Notes under the pieces: generated by a model
Databases searched by the model: none
The model's input: only the letters and a program-made list of their open reading frames with translations
Told to the model about the DNA's origin: nothing
In this document: positions 40,931-50,474 of the stretch, one piece after another
Layout of the letters: each line of letters begins with the position of its first letter
Numbering within the stretch: position 1 is the first letter of the stretch
Assembly (NCBI RefSeq): GCF_900099895.1
Contig: NZ_FNDY01000011.1
Location: 62,001 to 126,000, forward strand
From: Paenibacillus naphthalenovorans
GTDB lineage: Bacteria > Bacillota > Bacilli > Paenibacillales > NBRC-103111
Length of the DNA: 64,000 bases
Reading direction: 5' to 3'
Program-made: the position numbers and the translations under genes

Positions 40931-43078
40931 TTAAATCCATTTCAACTCCGCGTCCAACGCGACTCCCATCGGAACTACGCCGCGGGACGCATCCGTACAA
41001 TCGCGCAGCCGGTTCGATGCCGCCACGCGCTTTTGTCTTTTACGCAGCTGCTCCATCCGGGATAATCCCAGCTCCGTCCGCTCCGACCGAAGCTCTCCGG
41101 CATCCTGTACGATATGGCCCGAAGCAAAGCTCCCGGGATTCAGCAGATCGATGCGCTTCTTGCGGAACTGCAAATGCAGCAGATCTCCCTCCTGCAGATA
41201 CAGCAGCCCGCCGCCATGAAAAGCTTCCGGAGTCATATGCCCTACAGCAGCGCCAAATGTCACTCCCGAATAACGGCCGTCGCTGATTAGAGTCGTCAAA
41301 CGCTTTAACTGACGGTGTGCGTTAATATGCTGCATCGGCGTCATCATTTCCGGCATTCCGAATGCTTCCGGGCCTTGACCGGATATAATGACCGCCAGCC
41401 TGAGCCATTCCTCCCGAATCATCCGGTCGAACAGCTCATCATAGCTCAACGCTTGCAGCGCTTCCAAAGAAACGGATGCGTTGTAGGAAGCCATCCGCTT
41501 CAAATGTTCTAGCCCGAAGCTTCTTTGGGCCTTTAGGCGATCCAGCATGTTCACGTCCAATAACCGATGATTCGCTTCTTCTTCATTTTCAAAGTAAAGC
41601 ACAAACGCGATCTTATCGTCGAATTGATCCAGCTGCTTTGTAGGCATCCCGCTGATTTTAACCACTGCATGGTTGAAAAAGTTTCCCCGGAGGACATCGA
41701 CGCCGCTGAAGCCGCGTCTGGGCCTGCTCAGGATGATGGGATTGTCCTTCACGCCGTCCGCGCTCAAGCCTTCGGTATGGGACAGCCTTTCTCTCCAGGT
41801 TTGGCCTGTTACCGTCGGCGCATCCAAAGCCATCGGAACCCCGTTTCTTGTAAGCTCATAGATCAGCGTCTCCATGCCGCGGATTTGACCCGAGCAGCAC
41901 TGCTGCGCCAATGCATAAATATCTCTGCCTTCGGTCAGGCTGTAATCGAATAAATCGGGAATCGGATGTTCGGCAGCAATGCGTTCCATGTCTTCCAGCG
42001 TAAAGTCAAATCCGGCATAGATCATCGCCCCGACAATATGCATCATTAGGTTGGTGGAACCTCCTGCGGAACTGTGGATCCGGATCACATTGGCGATATT
42101 GGCCCGAAGCAATTCACTTACGCTGCATTCCGGACGGTCAATGATGGAAAATAAGGATTCGATCGCTTTATTGACTTGAGCCTGTGTCGGCGGTTCCGTC
42201 AGCAGCTCCAGCTCCGGACATACCATACCGAACCCTGCCGTAACGTCCCGGGAGCTGTTTCCCGTTCCATGAAACGCACAGATGCCGCCCTTGGCGTCAC
42301 ACGTGCTTACCGCCAGCCTTTTTTCAAAATCCTTATGCCGTTCCTCAGTCAATAGTCCGCATTTGACGGCGCGTTCAAAAACCCCTTGGAATGAGGTGTT
42401 CGAGGAGCACTGAAGGATATAGCTCACCGCATCCTCAATGTCGGCGGCTATATCGTCATATCCCGCTGCGGCGGCCTGGGATACCAACTCCGCCAATTCC
42501 AGCTTCAAATCATCCGGAATCGTTCCCCCCTTGAGCACGTGGGAAGGGGCAAAGGTAGCAAACACATGATGCTCGCCGCGATTGCGCCGGACCCGGTCCA
42601 GATGAGCAAGCCCGCTTAATACGCCCAGCGGCTGCTTATCGCAACCCTGAATCACGAAAGCCCCGTGGTATGATTGCGCTTCCATTTGATTTACCACGAT
42701 TTCCGCAATCGCGTTGCGGCTCTGTAATGAATAAGACATTCCCATGTTGTTTTGCGCTGTTCCGTCACAAAGCACCGGCGTGCTGAAATAAAACGGCACT
42801 CCGCCTTCCTGCCATATTTTCAAAGCAGCTTTGTACACCGTCTCATGGTCCAGAATGTGGGCCGGATGATCGGAGGAGCCGCCGATAATGGCGATCCTCG
42901 GAGAATTGTGCTCCAGCCGGTCATAAATGTTGTCAAGCGTCCAATCCGGCTCCCCGCCTTCGTATTTCCCGCCGAGACCGCGGCGTGCACGGTCCAGCAG
43001 CCCGGCTACCGTAATAGGCTCGTTCGCCTTCCCCTGCACATTGCCCTGATACGGATTAAACCCTCTGATTGTTATCAT
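40931..43078 (-). CDS. IlvD/Edd family Fe-S dehydratase, long form
   Basis: This 715-residue enzyme is in the dihydroxyacid/phosphogluconate/sugar-acid dehydratase family. Cluster cysteines are visible at 104 (PVLCDGTAQNN), 146 (VIQGCDKQPLG) and 267 (GGICAFHGTGNSSR). RIHSSAGGSTNLMMHIVGA and TLISDGRYSG are also family marks. It is about 100-150 residues longer than IlvD, as in sugar-acid dehydratases. Its start overlaps the end of a GntR gene by 23 bases, forming a two-gene unit. A sugar acid such as an aldonate is the likely substrate. Confidence 0.9.
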   Translation of the reverse strand: MITIRGFNPYQGNVQGKANEPITVAGLLDRARRGLGGKYEGGEPDWTLDNIYDRLEHNSPRIAIIGGSSDHPAHILDHETVYKAALKIWQEGGVPFYFSTPVLCDGTAQNNMGMSYSLQSRNAIAEIVVNQMEAQSYHGAFVIQGCDKQPLGVLSGLAHLDRVRRNRGEHHVFATFAPSHVLKGGTIPDDLKLELAELVSQAAAAGYDDIAADIEDAVSYILQCSSNTSFQGVFERAVKCGLLTEERHKDFEKRLAVSTCDAKGGICAFHGTGNSSRDVTAGFGMVCPELELLTEPPTQAQVNKAIESLFSIIDRPECSVSELLRANIANVIRIHSSAGGSTNLMMHIVGAMIYAGFDFTLEDMERIAAEHPIPDLFDYSLTEGRDIYALAQQCCSGQIRGMETLIYELTRNGVPMALDAPTVTGQTWRERLSHTEGLSADGVKDNPIILSRPRRGFSGVDVLRGNFFNHAVVKISGMPTKQLDQFDDKIAFVLYFENEEEANHRLLDVNMLDRLKAQRSFGLEHLKRMASYNASVSLEALQALSYDELFDRMIREEWLRLAVIISGQGPEAFGMPEMMTPMQHINAHRQLKRLTTLISDGRYSGVTFGAAVGHMTPEAFHGGGLLYLQEGDLLHLQFRKKRIDLLNPGSFASGHIVQDAGELRSERTELGLSRMEQLRKRQKRVAASNRLRDCTDASRGVVPMGVALDAELKWI

Positions 43079-43811
43079 GATCTTTCCTCCCCTTCCTTGG
43101 ATTCAATTCGGCGGCGGCTAGCCAGCCTTCCTTGAGCTTCATCGAATCCTGACGAACATCCTGGAGATGCGCCTTCATCATCTCTTTGGCAAGCGCGCTG
43201 TTTCTCTGCTCTATGGCCAATGCAATCAGCATGTGAAAATGTGCCGCTCTCTCGGCGCTTCCGGGAATACGCGTGGTTTTCCTGCGGCTCTCCAGAAGCA
43301 AGTCCGAGATCCCTTTCATCACCTGAGCCATGACTTCATTCGAGCAGGCCTCGGCGATATATTCGTGAAAGGCAATATCTGCTTCGAAATAATCTTCATT
43401 GTTGGCTACATCTTCGATCATTTTTGAAGCGGCCGCCTTTATATTCGCCATTTGTCCGGGAGTGGCTCTTTCCGCTGCAAGCGCTGCCATTTCCGGTTCA
43501 AGAACGGCCCGGAATTCCTGCAGGGAAAACATATCTCCTACAGAAAGCCGAGTGAGATCCCATGCGGTTTCCTGTTTCCAGCAGTTTGGATTGCGTACGA
43601 ACATTCCTCTGCCGTGCTCAATGAGAATATACCCTTTGTTTTCCAAGATGCGCAGTGCCTCACGTACGGTGGAGACGCCGACCTGAAATTCTTTGGCTAC
43701 GGCGGCCAGTGAAGGCAGCTTCTGTCCGGACTTCCACTCTTCCTGCTCAATCCTTCGGGTCAATTCATTCAAAACTTTGGTACTTGCCAGCTCCTTAATC
43801 ATCATCACCAA
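43056..43811 (-). CDS. GntR family (FCD subfamily) transcriptional regulator
   Basis: This regulator of about 250 residues has a GntR winged helix (LPSLAAVAKEFQVGVSTVREALR) shortened here as LPSLAAVAKEF then VGVSTVREALRILE, and an FCD effector domain with FEADIAFHEYIAEACSNEV. It is cotranscribed with the dehydratase that follows, so it probably senses that enzyme's substrate. CATATGATATG just upstream of the start (43814-43824) is a candidate self-operator. Confidence 0.92.
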   Translation of the reverse strand: MVMMIKELASTKVLNELTRRIEQEEWKSGQKLPSLAAVAKEFQVGVSTVREALRILENKGYILIEHGRGMFVRNPNCWKQETAWDLTRLSVGDMFSLQEFRAVLEPEMAALAAERATPGQMANIKAAASKMIEDVANNEDYFEADIAFHEYIAEACSNEVMAQVMKGISDLLLESRRKTTRIPGSAERAAHFHMLIALAIEQRNSALAKEMMKAHLQDVRQDSMKLKEGWLAAAELNPRKGRKDHDNNQRV

Positions 43812-43905
43812 CTCATATGATATGTTAATAAACTTATAATATCACTTAAATCAGCGCAGGACAATCCGCAAATTCCATTCGCGAAATAGAACTTGGGATG
43901 ACCGG

Positions 43906-44406
43906 CTATACCTTTTTGATCCGTATTTTACTGACCATTAGAATCGATAGAACCAGAGCAGCGTAGGCCGTAAAGCCATACAAGACGGGAAACCATAACA
44001 AAAAACATACGAGTAAACCCGCCGCCGGAATCGGCAGACCCTCAAAATATCCTTTGGTGGGGCGTGTATTGAAACGGGCCAATCTAAGAGCACCCGCTAT
44101 GGGGAATACCATTAAAGCCATCGTCGATGCAGCTTGATGAGGGATGGTTTCATAAAGCGCTAATGCCGGAACAACCCCAAAACTGACGATATCCGCCAAG
44201 GAATCAAGCTCCACCCCAAATTCACTGGTCACTTTGAGACTGCGTGCTATTTTGCCGTCCAGCATATCAAATACGGCTGACAAAACAACGAACAGGGTAG
44301 CGATAAGCGGCAGATGATTGACAATGAAAACTAAAGCAACGATGCCGCTGCCTAAATTAGATAAGGTAAAAATATTTGGAAAATAACGAATGATCCGGTC
44401 CAACAA
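43906..44406 (-). CDS. pssA: CDP-diacylglycerol-serine O-phosphatidyltransferase
   Basis: This 166-residue membrane enzyme belongs to the CDP-alcohol phosphatidyltransferase family. The catalytic motif is complete: DGKIAR followed after a short gap by GVELDSLAD. Four to five hydrophobic helices follow. It opens RYFPNIFTLSNLGSG, typical of Gram-positive PssA, and makes phosphatidylserine, precursor of phosphatidylethanolamine. The start is TTG after GAGGGG. It looks like a housekeeping gene placed between two catabolic units. Confidence 0.88.
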   Translation of the reverse strand: MLDRIIRYFPNIFTLSNLGSGIVALVFIVNHLPLIATLFVVLSAVFDMLDGKIARSLKVTSEFGVELDSLADIVSFGVVPALALYETIPHQAASTMALMVFPIAGALRLARFNTRPTKGYFEGLPIPAAGLLVCFLLWFPVLYGFTAYAALVLSILMVSKIRIKKV

Positions 44407-44540
44407 ATCAAATCCCCTCGATAGGCTGAATGATGCTTCACTATTTTCCCCAATGGAAGGATTTTGATACTTTTTTGGAAATCAGAAAATGACGCACTTA
44501 AACTCTTCCTGTAGCCTTTCGTCTCACTATCCCTAACAAT

Positions 44541-44600
44541 TAAAATAGAGCAGCAGCCTCTTACGTGCATAAGCAAGGTGCTGCCGCTCTTGTATTTTTA
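44541..44600. terminator. Terminator between cluster B and pssA
   Basis: AGAGC-GCAGC pairs with GCTGC-GCTCT with small interruptions, and T-rich sequence flanks both sides. It closes cluster B after the ThDP-enzyme gene. Confidence 0.75.
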
Positions 44601-44618
44601 ATAAATGAAAGATAATTC

Positions 44619-46241
44619 CTATAATTCTCTGATCGCTTCAAATTGTTTGTGGTAGGATGAAGGATCGATTCGAGCTTCTATGATGGATGGCATACCGTTC
44701 GTTGAAGCCAGCGCATATCGTATGGCTTGTCTCAGTTCCTCCTCCGTTTCTGCACGCCAGCCGTTGGCTCCGAAGCTTTCTGCGAATTTAACGTAATTAG
44801 GAGACACAAACTCCGTTCCAAACGGTTGATTGTAACCCTTCTTCACCTGTTTGACATCCATCAGACTAAGTCGGCGGTCTGAGAAAACGATGGAGATCAC
44901 CGGCCATCGATTTTGAACGGCAGTAGCGATATCCGGTAGCCTCATCATGAAACCGCCGTCGCCTGTCAGCGAAGCTACCACCTTATCAGGAAACACATGC
45001 TGCAGCGCCATAGCTGCCGGCAAAGCAAAACCCATGGTTGCCAGGCCATTAGAGATAAAAAAAGATTGAGGATGAAGGGACTCCCACAATTCGATCACCA
45101 ACAGCTTGCTGGCTCCAACATCTGTCGTCATCAAAACATTCGCGGGCAATTCCTCCTGAGAAATACGAATCACTTGATCAGCGGTTAGCACAGTTCCACT
45201 TGTCTCTAAGGCTGATGTTACCCGTTGGCGATATCGGGCTGCTTCATGAAGCTGCCACTGATTGTTGCAATCCGCCATATAATTGCCGATAAACTTTAAG
45301 GATATCCCAATATCGCCAATCACCTCCGCTTCCGTACGATACATCTCATGATCGTTCGGATCATCGCTGATATAGATCACCGGCTGACGATATTTCCATT
45401 TTTTAGGAAGCAATTCCACAGGATCTAGACCGATCGCTACAATCAAATCGCATTTTTCCATAATTTCGGTCTCTAATCTTCCACCCATGAATACGCCCAA
45501 GGAAAGCTCGTGCCGATCGGATAAAGCCCCTTTCGCCTTAGCCGTTTTGAAAACGGGAATTTGATAGGCCTCGACAAATTTCCTTAACTGCTCATATCGG
45601 CTCCCATTTCCGTTGTTGATGGTTAAGCCCACAATCACTACGGGGAATTTTGCCTTTTGAATAAGAGACGCAGCGGTTTTCAACCGGGTCTCGTCAGCGG
45701 TTAGAAGATTCGCCTCTTGGCATAAGCTTTCTATATCCTCATCCACTTCCCGATGAATAAGATCATTCGGAATATCAAAGTGCACCGGTCCTCTTTTCGG
45801 CGTCATTGCCACGGTATATCCTCTGTGCAGCATACTGCTCCAATTCGAAACGGATAAACTGCTTGAAAGCTTCGTGAGGGGTTTAAAGGCGTCCGTATGA
45901 ACAATTTTTTGGCGCAGCGCATAATCCACATTTTCACTGCCGTACCTGTCGCTTAACGTAATTAATGGCGCACGATCGAGTAAAGCATAGGCTAAACCGG
46001 TGGACATGGACAACGCTCCCGGTCCCAAATCCGTCAGGCAAACACCTGTTTTTCCCGTAACCTCACCATACACACTGCCCATGATCGCTGCCGTGGTTTC
46101 ATTTTGCGTCAAAACAAATTTCATATCGTGGTCGCCCATATAACAGAGCAAATCCGAGCTGCTGCCGCCCCCGGGTATGCCAAATACCGTGTCGATCTCC
46201 GAATTTCCTAGTTTTTTGATGATTGCTTCTCCTAATTTCAT
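44619..46241 (-). CDS. Thiamine diphosphate-dependent decarboxylase/synthase family enzyme
   Basis: This 540-residue protein has the three-domain layout of acetolactate synthase and benzoylformate decarboxylase. The catalytic Glu48 is in TQNETTAAIMG. The diphosphate-binding motif begins GDGGFMMRLPDIATAVQ, but the Asn pair that normally ends it reads Ser-Asp (IVFSDRR). It is last in cluster B, after an aldehyde dehydrogenase. A 2-oxoacid from the Ldh_2 or 2-hydroxyacid dehydrogenase steps could be decarboxylated to an aldehyde, which the dehydrogenase would then oxidise. Confidence 0.85.
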   Translation of the reverse strand: MKLGEAIIKKLGNSEIDTVFGIPGGGSSSDLLCYMGDHDMKFVLTQNETTAAIMGSVYGEVTGKTGVCLTDLGPGALSMSTGLAYALLDRAPLITLSDRYGSENVDYALRQKIVHTDAFKPLTKLSSSLSVSNWSSMLHRGYTVAMTPKRGPVHFDIPNDLIHREVDEDIESLCQEANLLTADETRLKTAASLIQKAKFPVVIVGLTINNGNGSRYEQLRKFVEAYQIPVFKTAKAKGALSDRHELSLGVFMGGRLETEIMEKCDLIVAIGLDPVELLPKKWKYRQPVIYISDDPNDHEMYRTEAEVIGDIGISLKFIGNYMADCNNQWQLHEAARYRQRVTSALETSGTVLTADQVIRISQEELPANVLMTTDVGASKLLVIELWESLHPQSFFISNGLATMGFALPAAMALQHVFPDKVVASLTGDGGFMMRLPDIATAVQNRWPVISIVFSDRRLSLMDVKQVKKGYNQPFGTEFVSPNYVKFAESFGANGWRAETEEELRQAIRYALASTNGMPSIIEARIDPSSYHKQFEAIREL

Positions 46242-46255
46242 TGGCTCACTCCTCG

Positions 46256-47740
46256 TTAGGTTTGCATGGAAAAAGGGTCACGTGCATCGTCGGACAGATT
46301 AATCATGACATTTTTTATCTGAGTGTAATCCATTAACGCATGCCAGCCCCTCTCTCTCCCGTACCCGCTCATTTTGACTCCGCCAAAAGGCGCTTGCGCT
46401 GCCGAAGTTCTGTACGTATTCACCCAAACCGTTCCGGCTTGAATTTGTCTGGCCAATCGATGCACCCGTTTGACATCGGAGGTCCAAATCCCCGATGCCA
46501 ATCCATACCTGGATTCATTGGCAATCTTCACCGCTTCCTCTTGATCCTCAAACGGAATGACACTTAAGACCGGTCCAAAAATCTCTTCCTGCGCAATAGT
46601 ACTGTGATTTTGCACGTCAACAAATATCGTTGGAGCAATAAAATAACCATGCTTCATCTCGCCTTCCGAGACAGGATGACCGCCGTACACCAGCTTGGCC
46701 CCATCCTCCTTACCCTTCTCAATCATGGAAAGGATTCGATCGTACTGTGGCTTGTTGGCGGCCGGCCCCATCTCGGTTGAGGGGTTGAGCGGATTGCCTA
46801 ACCGGATCGTTCGGGCTTTATCTACCACTTTTTGGATGACTTCATCGTACACGGAGCGCTGTACCAGCAGACGCGATCCGGCAATGCAGGTTTGACCGCT
46901 TGCCCCGTAGATGCCGGCGACAGCTCCGATCACGGCTGCGTTAATATCCGCGTCATCGAAGATGATATTGGGAGATTTCCCGCCCAGCTCCAGGGTTACG
47001 GGGATCAGATGTTGGCTCGCATTTCGGGCAATAAGCTTCCCTGTTTCCGCACCGCCCGTAAAGCTAATCTTGTTCACAGCAGGGTTCCGGGTTAGGAAAT
47101 TGCCAACCCGATGATCTCCCGTTACGATATTGACCACGCCATCGGGAAAGCCGGCTTGTTGAATGAGCTTGCCGAATTCCAGCGTCGTAGCGCTCGTATG
47201 CTCGGATGGCTTGATGATGACCGTATTCCCTGCAGCCAGAGCAGGAGCCAATTTGTTCGTTAACAGAGCAATCGGTGAATTCCATGAGGTAATCAGCACT
47301 GCTACACCAAGCGGCTCCCTTAAGGTGTAATCAAATAACGAAGGATTGTCTAACGGAATGACCTCGCCGTTTAATTTGTCGGCGTAGCCTGCAAAAAAGC
47401 GATAATTTCGTGCTGCAAAATGCATCTGATTTCTGGTTTCACGGATGACTTTTCCGTTGTCCGTCGTTTCTATACCAGCTATTCGGGCTGCATTCTCATC
47501 CAGCAGGTCGGCCAATTTCATCAATAGCTGCGCCCGCTGCAGCCCGCTTACCTTTTTCCATGATGTATCAAAGGCTTTGCGCGCCCCCTCAATCGCTTGA
47601 CTCACATCGTCTTCAGAAGCTTGAGGAATAGTCGCCCAGATCTCCTGGTTAAACGGGTTGCTGGTCGGAAAACGCTCTTTCGTTGAGCTGTCCACCCATT
47701 GTCCATGGATGAGCATTTGGTAATCGATGGTCACATTCAC
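46256..47740 (-). CDS. NAD(P)-dependent aldehyde dehydrogenase
   Basis: This 494-residue aldehyde dehydrogenase has catalytic Asn in TSWNSPIALL, Glu in VTLELGGKSPN and Cys in SGQTCIAGSR. It is near the betaine/benzaldehyde-type branch. It begins with GTG and ends 14 bases before the ThDP-enzyme gene. Together they could turn a 2-oxoacid into the next shorter acid. It is not a close copy of the aldehyde dehydrogenase at 2571. Confidence 0.9.
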   Translation of the reverse strand: MNVTIDYQMLIHGQWVDSSTKERFPTSNPFNQEIWATIPQASEDDVSQAIEGARKAFDTSWKKVSGLQRAQLLMKLADLLDENAARIAGIETTDNGKVIRETRNQMHFAARNYRFFAGYADKLNGEVIPLDNPSLFDYTLREPLGVAVLITSWNSPIALLTNKLAPALAAGNTVIIKPSEHTSATTLEFGKLIQQAGFPDGVVNIVTGDHRVGNFLTRNPAVNKISFTGGAETGKLIARNASQHLIPVTLELGGKSPNIIFDDADINAAVIGAVAGIYGASGQTCIAGSRLLVQRSVYDEVIQKVVDKARTIRLGNPLNPSTEMGPAANKPQYDRILSMIEKGKEDGAKLVYGGHPVSEGEMKHGYFIAPTIFVDVQNHSTIAQEEIFGPVLSVIPFEDQEEAVKIANESRYGLASGIWTSDVKRVHRLARQIQAGTVWVNTYRTSAAQAPFGGVKMSGYGRERGWHALMDYTQIKNVMINLSDDARDPFSMQT

Positions 47741-47852
47741 TCACCTGCCGCAACAAGATTTATGATCTACTTGCGATGTTGAACCTCCATATCGATGAAG
47801 CTTTTCCTGCTTCAACATTGATCCGCATTGTCCGGAAAGGATCATATGTGTG

Positions 47853-48905
47853 TCATTTGACTTCCGGCAAGCGGACAGCATATTCACTACAAAGAGCAGC
47901 GACTACACCAAACATTTGTTCCGGTATAGTTACATCCGCTTGATTTCGGCCCAGCTTGCGCGTCCATTCTCTTTCCCCGGGAAGCAGAATCTCCGTCTCC
48001 TCACGGATCTTGGGAGCCGCTTTCACAATACGCACTAATTCGTCCACCCGCTGTTTAAACTCCGTAAGGTCCATTAACGCTTCGACGTTTAACGAGATAA
48101 ACAGGTGGCCGTTATTTCGTATCCCGTCCTCTTCAACGCCCGGCACTTGATCGCCGAAATTAGCCCCTGTGAGGACTCCCGACAAAATATCAATCATCAG
48201 TGTAATCCCATAACCCTTGTAATCTCCGATCGGCAAAATCGCGCCCTCCAACGCCTCTTGCGGATCGGTGGTCGGTTCGCCATATTTATTAATGGCCCAA
48301 CCGAATGGAATCGACTCCCCCTTCAAGGCCGCAAGCCGGATTTTGCCCCTTGCTGCTACACTGTTCGCGATATCCAAAGTAATCGGATGGTTCAAATTTG
48401 TCGGTACGGAAATCGACCATGGATTGTTGCCAAGAACAGGCTTCAAGCTGCCCGTCGGTGCGATCCCCGGAGATGCATTCGAGAATACAATGCCGATTTG
48501 GTTCGATCTCGCAGGCATCTCCGCATAATAGGCGGCCGCGCCAAAGTGGCTGCTTCTCCTCACGCCGACAACGCCAATCCCTCGCTGGCTGCTTGTTTTG
48601 ATCGCTTGCTGCATCGCATAATAGCTGACGATGGCTCCTAACCCGTTATCGCCATCCAGCAATTGGACAATCGGACCGCTCTTGAGCGTTTGGATATGGG
48701 GCTGCGGGTTAATATTTCCCCGTTTGATTTGTTTTAAATACGTAGGCAATCGATAAAAACCGTGTGTATAAATTCCTTTTTCATCCGAATCCAGCAAATG
48801 TGACATTAATATCTCCGCATGTTCCCCGGAAACTCCGGCATGGCTCAATATCTCTTTTCCCATATTGATATAATCGGAGCAGCTTATGGTATAGACCTTA
48901 TCCAT
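47853..48905 (-). CDS. Ldh_2 family 2-hydroxyacid dehydrogenase
   Basis: This 350-residue enzyme is the cluster B counterpart of the one at 14613. It has DEKGIYTHGFYRLP in place of the usual DSHG (Thr-His), GVVGVRRSSHFG, NNPWSISVP and GDYKGYGITLMIDILSG. It would oxidise an L-2-hydroxyacid to a 2-oxoacid with NAD(P). The ATG at 48905 follows AAAGGAGG five bases upstream. It sits after the Rieske gene, mirroring cluster A where both kinds occur. Confidence 0.88.
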   Translation of the reverse strand: MDKVYTISCSDYINMGKEILSHAGVSGEHAEILMSHLLDSDEKGIYTHGFYRLPTYLKQIKRGNINPQPHIQTLKSGPIVQLLDGDNGLGAIVSYYAMQQAIKTSSQRGIGVVGVRRSSHFGAAAYYAEMPARSNQIGIVFSNASPGIAPTGSLKPVLGNNPWSISVPTNLNHPITLDIANSVAARGKIRLAALKGESIPFGWAINKYGEPTTDPQEALEGAILPIGDYKGYGITLMIDILSGVLTGANFGDQVPGVEEDGIRNNGHLFISLNVEALMDLTEFKQRVDELVRIVKAAPKIREETEILLPGEREWTRKLGRNQADVTIPEQMFGVVAALCSEYAVRLPEVK

Positions 48906-48958
48906 ACGAGCCTCCTTTAACCAATCTTTGTTAACAGACAACGAAGCTGGCAAAGCGA

Positions 48959-49333
48959 TCAGTCCGGCAGTTCAATCTGCAGGTTGTTTTCAGAATCCGG
49001 TTGAACTTTATAGGTTTTGACTTTCCAATCGCTTCTGACCAGGCATTCTCCTGTCCGGACATCAAATTCGATACCGTGCCAGGGGCAGGCAATCAAATTT
49101 TTTTCTACGGATATAAATTCCCTCACTTTGTGATTATCCGCGACCTCCGCATCAATCCGATCAAATACACCGGCATCTTCGCAAAGCGGTCCTCCCTGAT
49201 GCGGACAGTAATTTCGCAGCGCATAATAGCTTCCCTCTACTTTGAACACGCCGAAGGAGTGGCGTCCAATCCGGAAGACCCGATGGTTTCCAACCGTAAT
49301 ATCCGCCGCAGGACATAAATAATGTGTGCTCAT
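48959..49333 (-). CDS. Small Rieske [2Fe-2S] protein with elongated cluster loop
   Basis: This 124-residue protein parallels the cluster A Rieske protein. Ligands are Cys43-x-His45 and Cys83-x2-His86 (CPWHGIEFD), separated by 37 residues instead of about 15-17. Cys51 in CPHQGGPLC is conserved with its paralogue. The ATG at 49333 has AAGGAGG upstream and lies right at the amidohydrolase stop. It is probably an electron carrier specific to the amidohydrolase module. Confidence 0.9.
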   Translation of the reverse strand: MSTHYLCPAADITVGNHRVFRIGRHSFGVFKVEGSYYALRNYCPHQGGPLCEDAGVFDRIDAEVADNHKVREFISVEKNLIACPWHGIEFDVRTGECLVRSDWKVKTYKVQPDSENNLQIELPD

Positions 49334-49334
49334 G

Positions 49335-50429
49335 TTATTCCTCCTTAAACCGCAAAACTTTTCTTGCGTTTTCTCCAAGAATTTTGAATTTGTCTTCCTC
49401 GGAAAGGAACGTCAAGCGCTCGATACATGTTGGATGATCCCAATCATAGTGAGGATAATCCGATGCATACATTAACGTATTGGGTGCATCGATCATTTCG
49501 AATACCATTTTGAGATGGTTCATATTGCCGGGCAGCTCCAAAGGTTGGGTTCCATAATAAAAATCCTTAATGTATTCACTCGGCAGCTTTTTCAGTAACG
49601 GCACTTCCGCCCTGCGCCGCATGTATTCGTTATCCAATCTGTACATCATTTGCGGAATGTAGAAAACACCGGATTCCTGGAAAATAAAATCCAATGTAGG
49701 GAAACGTTCTTTTACGCCCTGCATCACAACACTGGTCAACTGAATCATATTGCTGAACACAAAATCCAGGCTGTGGCTCTCCACCCATTTTTCCAAGCCT
49801 TTTGCGTACGTATTGTCATCTGGTCCCGCAAACCCGCTGTGAAGGATACACGGAAGGTGAAACCGTTCCGCAGCATCATATATCGGATCATAGTAACGAT
49901 CCCCAAGCGGCGGATTCGGTCCGTTCGTCACAATAATAATTCCGCAAAATCCGGGCTCGGCACCGACCCTTTCAATTAATTTTCTTGCCTCTTCCGGATC
50001 TTGTGAAGGCACGGGAAGCGCACAATAAATACCATGCTCCGGATCGGCCATCTCCTCTAACATATAGTCCGCATGGCCGTTGGCTAGAGCGACGGCACGG
50101 CCTTTATCGTTGATTCTCCCGCAATGAAGCATATAGGTCGGCACCATCACAATCGTTTCAAAATCCAGAAACTCCATCGTTTCTCTTATGCTTTCTCTTG
50201 TAGAGGAGATACCCAGGGTTCTTTTCGACATATCATTTTTGTGTGCGCCTATTCGAATGCGGCCCCCCATTAAAGGATCACCAACCGACCCACCGCTGAC
50301 CGGCAAAAAATACTTCCCGCTCCAATCCCGAATTCGGCTCTTCCACGGCTCTTCCAAGTATTTGTGCACCGCTCTTGGATCATCGTGATAATGCGCATCC
50401 ACATCTACAATTCTGTACTTTGACGCCAT
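49335..50429 (-). CDS. Amidohydrolase-2 family metal-dependent hydrolase/decarboxylase
   Basis: This 364-residue TIM-barrel enzyme is the paralogue of the cluster A protein at 17634. Metal-site elements are IVDVDAHYHDDP (Asp11, His13), ILHSGFAG, FQESGVFYIPQMMYRLD and YASDYPHYDWDHP. It is followed directly by a long-loop Rieske gene, as in cluster A. ACMSD-like decarboxylation or hydrolysis of a ring-derived acid is possible. The ATG follows GGGGAGG. Confidence 0.9.
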   Translation of the reverse strand: MASKYRIVDVDAHYHDDPRAVHKYLEEPWKSRIRDWSGKYFLPVSGGSVGDPLMGGRIRIGAHKNDMSKRTLGISSTRESIRETMEFLDFETIVMVPTYMLHCGRINDKGRAVALANGHADYMLEEMADPEHGIYCALPVPSQDPEEARKLIERVGAEPGFCGIIIVTNGPNPPLGDRYYDPIYDAAERFHLPCILHSGFAGPDDNTYAKGLEKWVESHSLDFVFSNMIQLTSVVMQGVKERFPTLDFIFQESGVFYIPQMMYRLDNEYMRRRAEVPLLKKLPSEYIKDFYYGTQPLELPGNMNHLKMVFEMIDAPNTLMYASDYPHYDWDHPTCIERLTFLSEEDKFKILGENARKVLRFKEE

Positions 50430-50474
50430 GTACCTTTCCTCCCCTGTACCGATTGGTATGAAATGAATCTCAAC

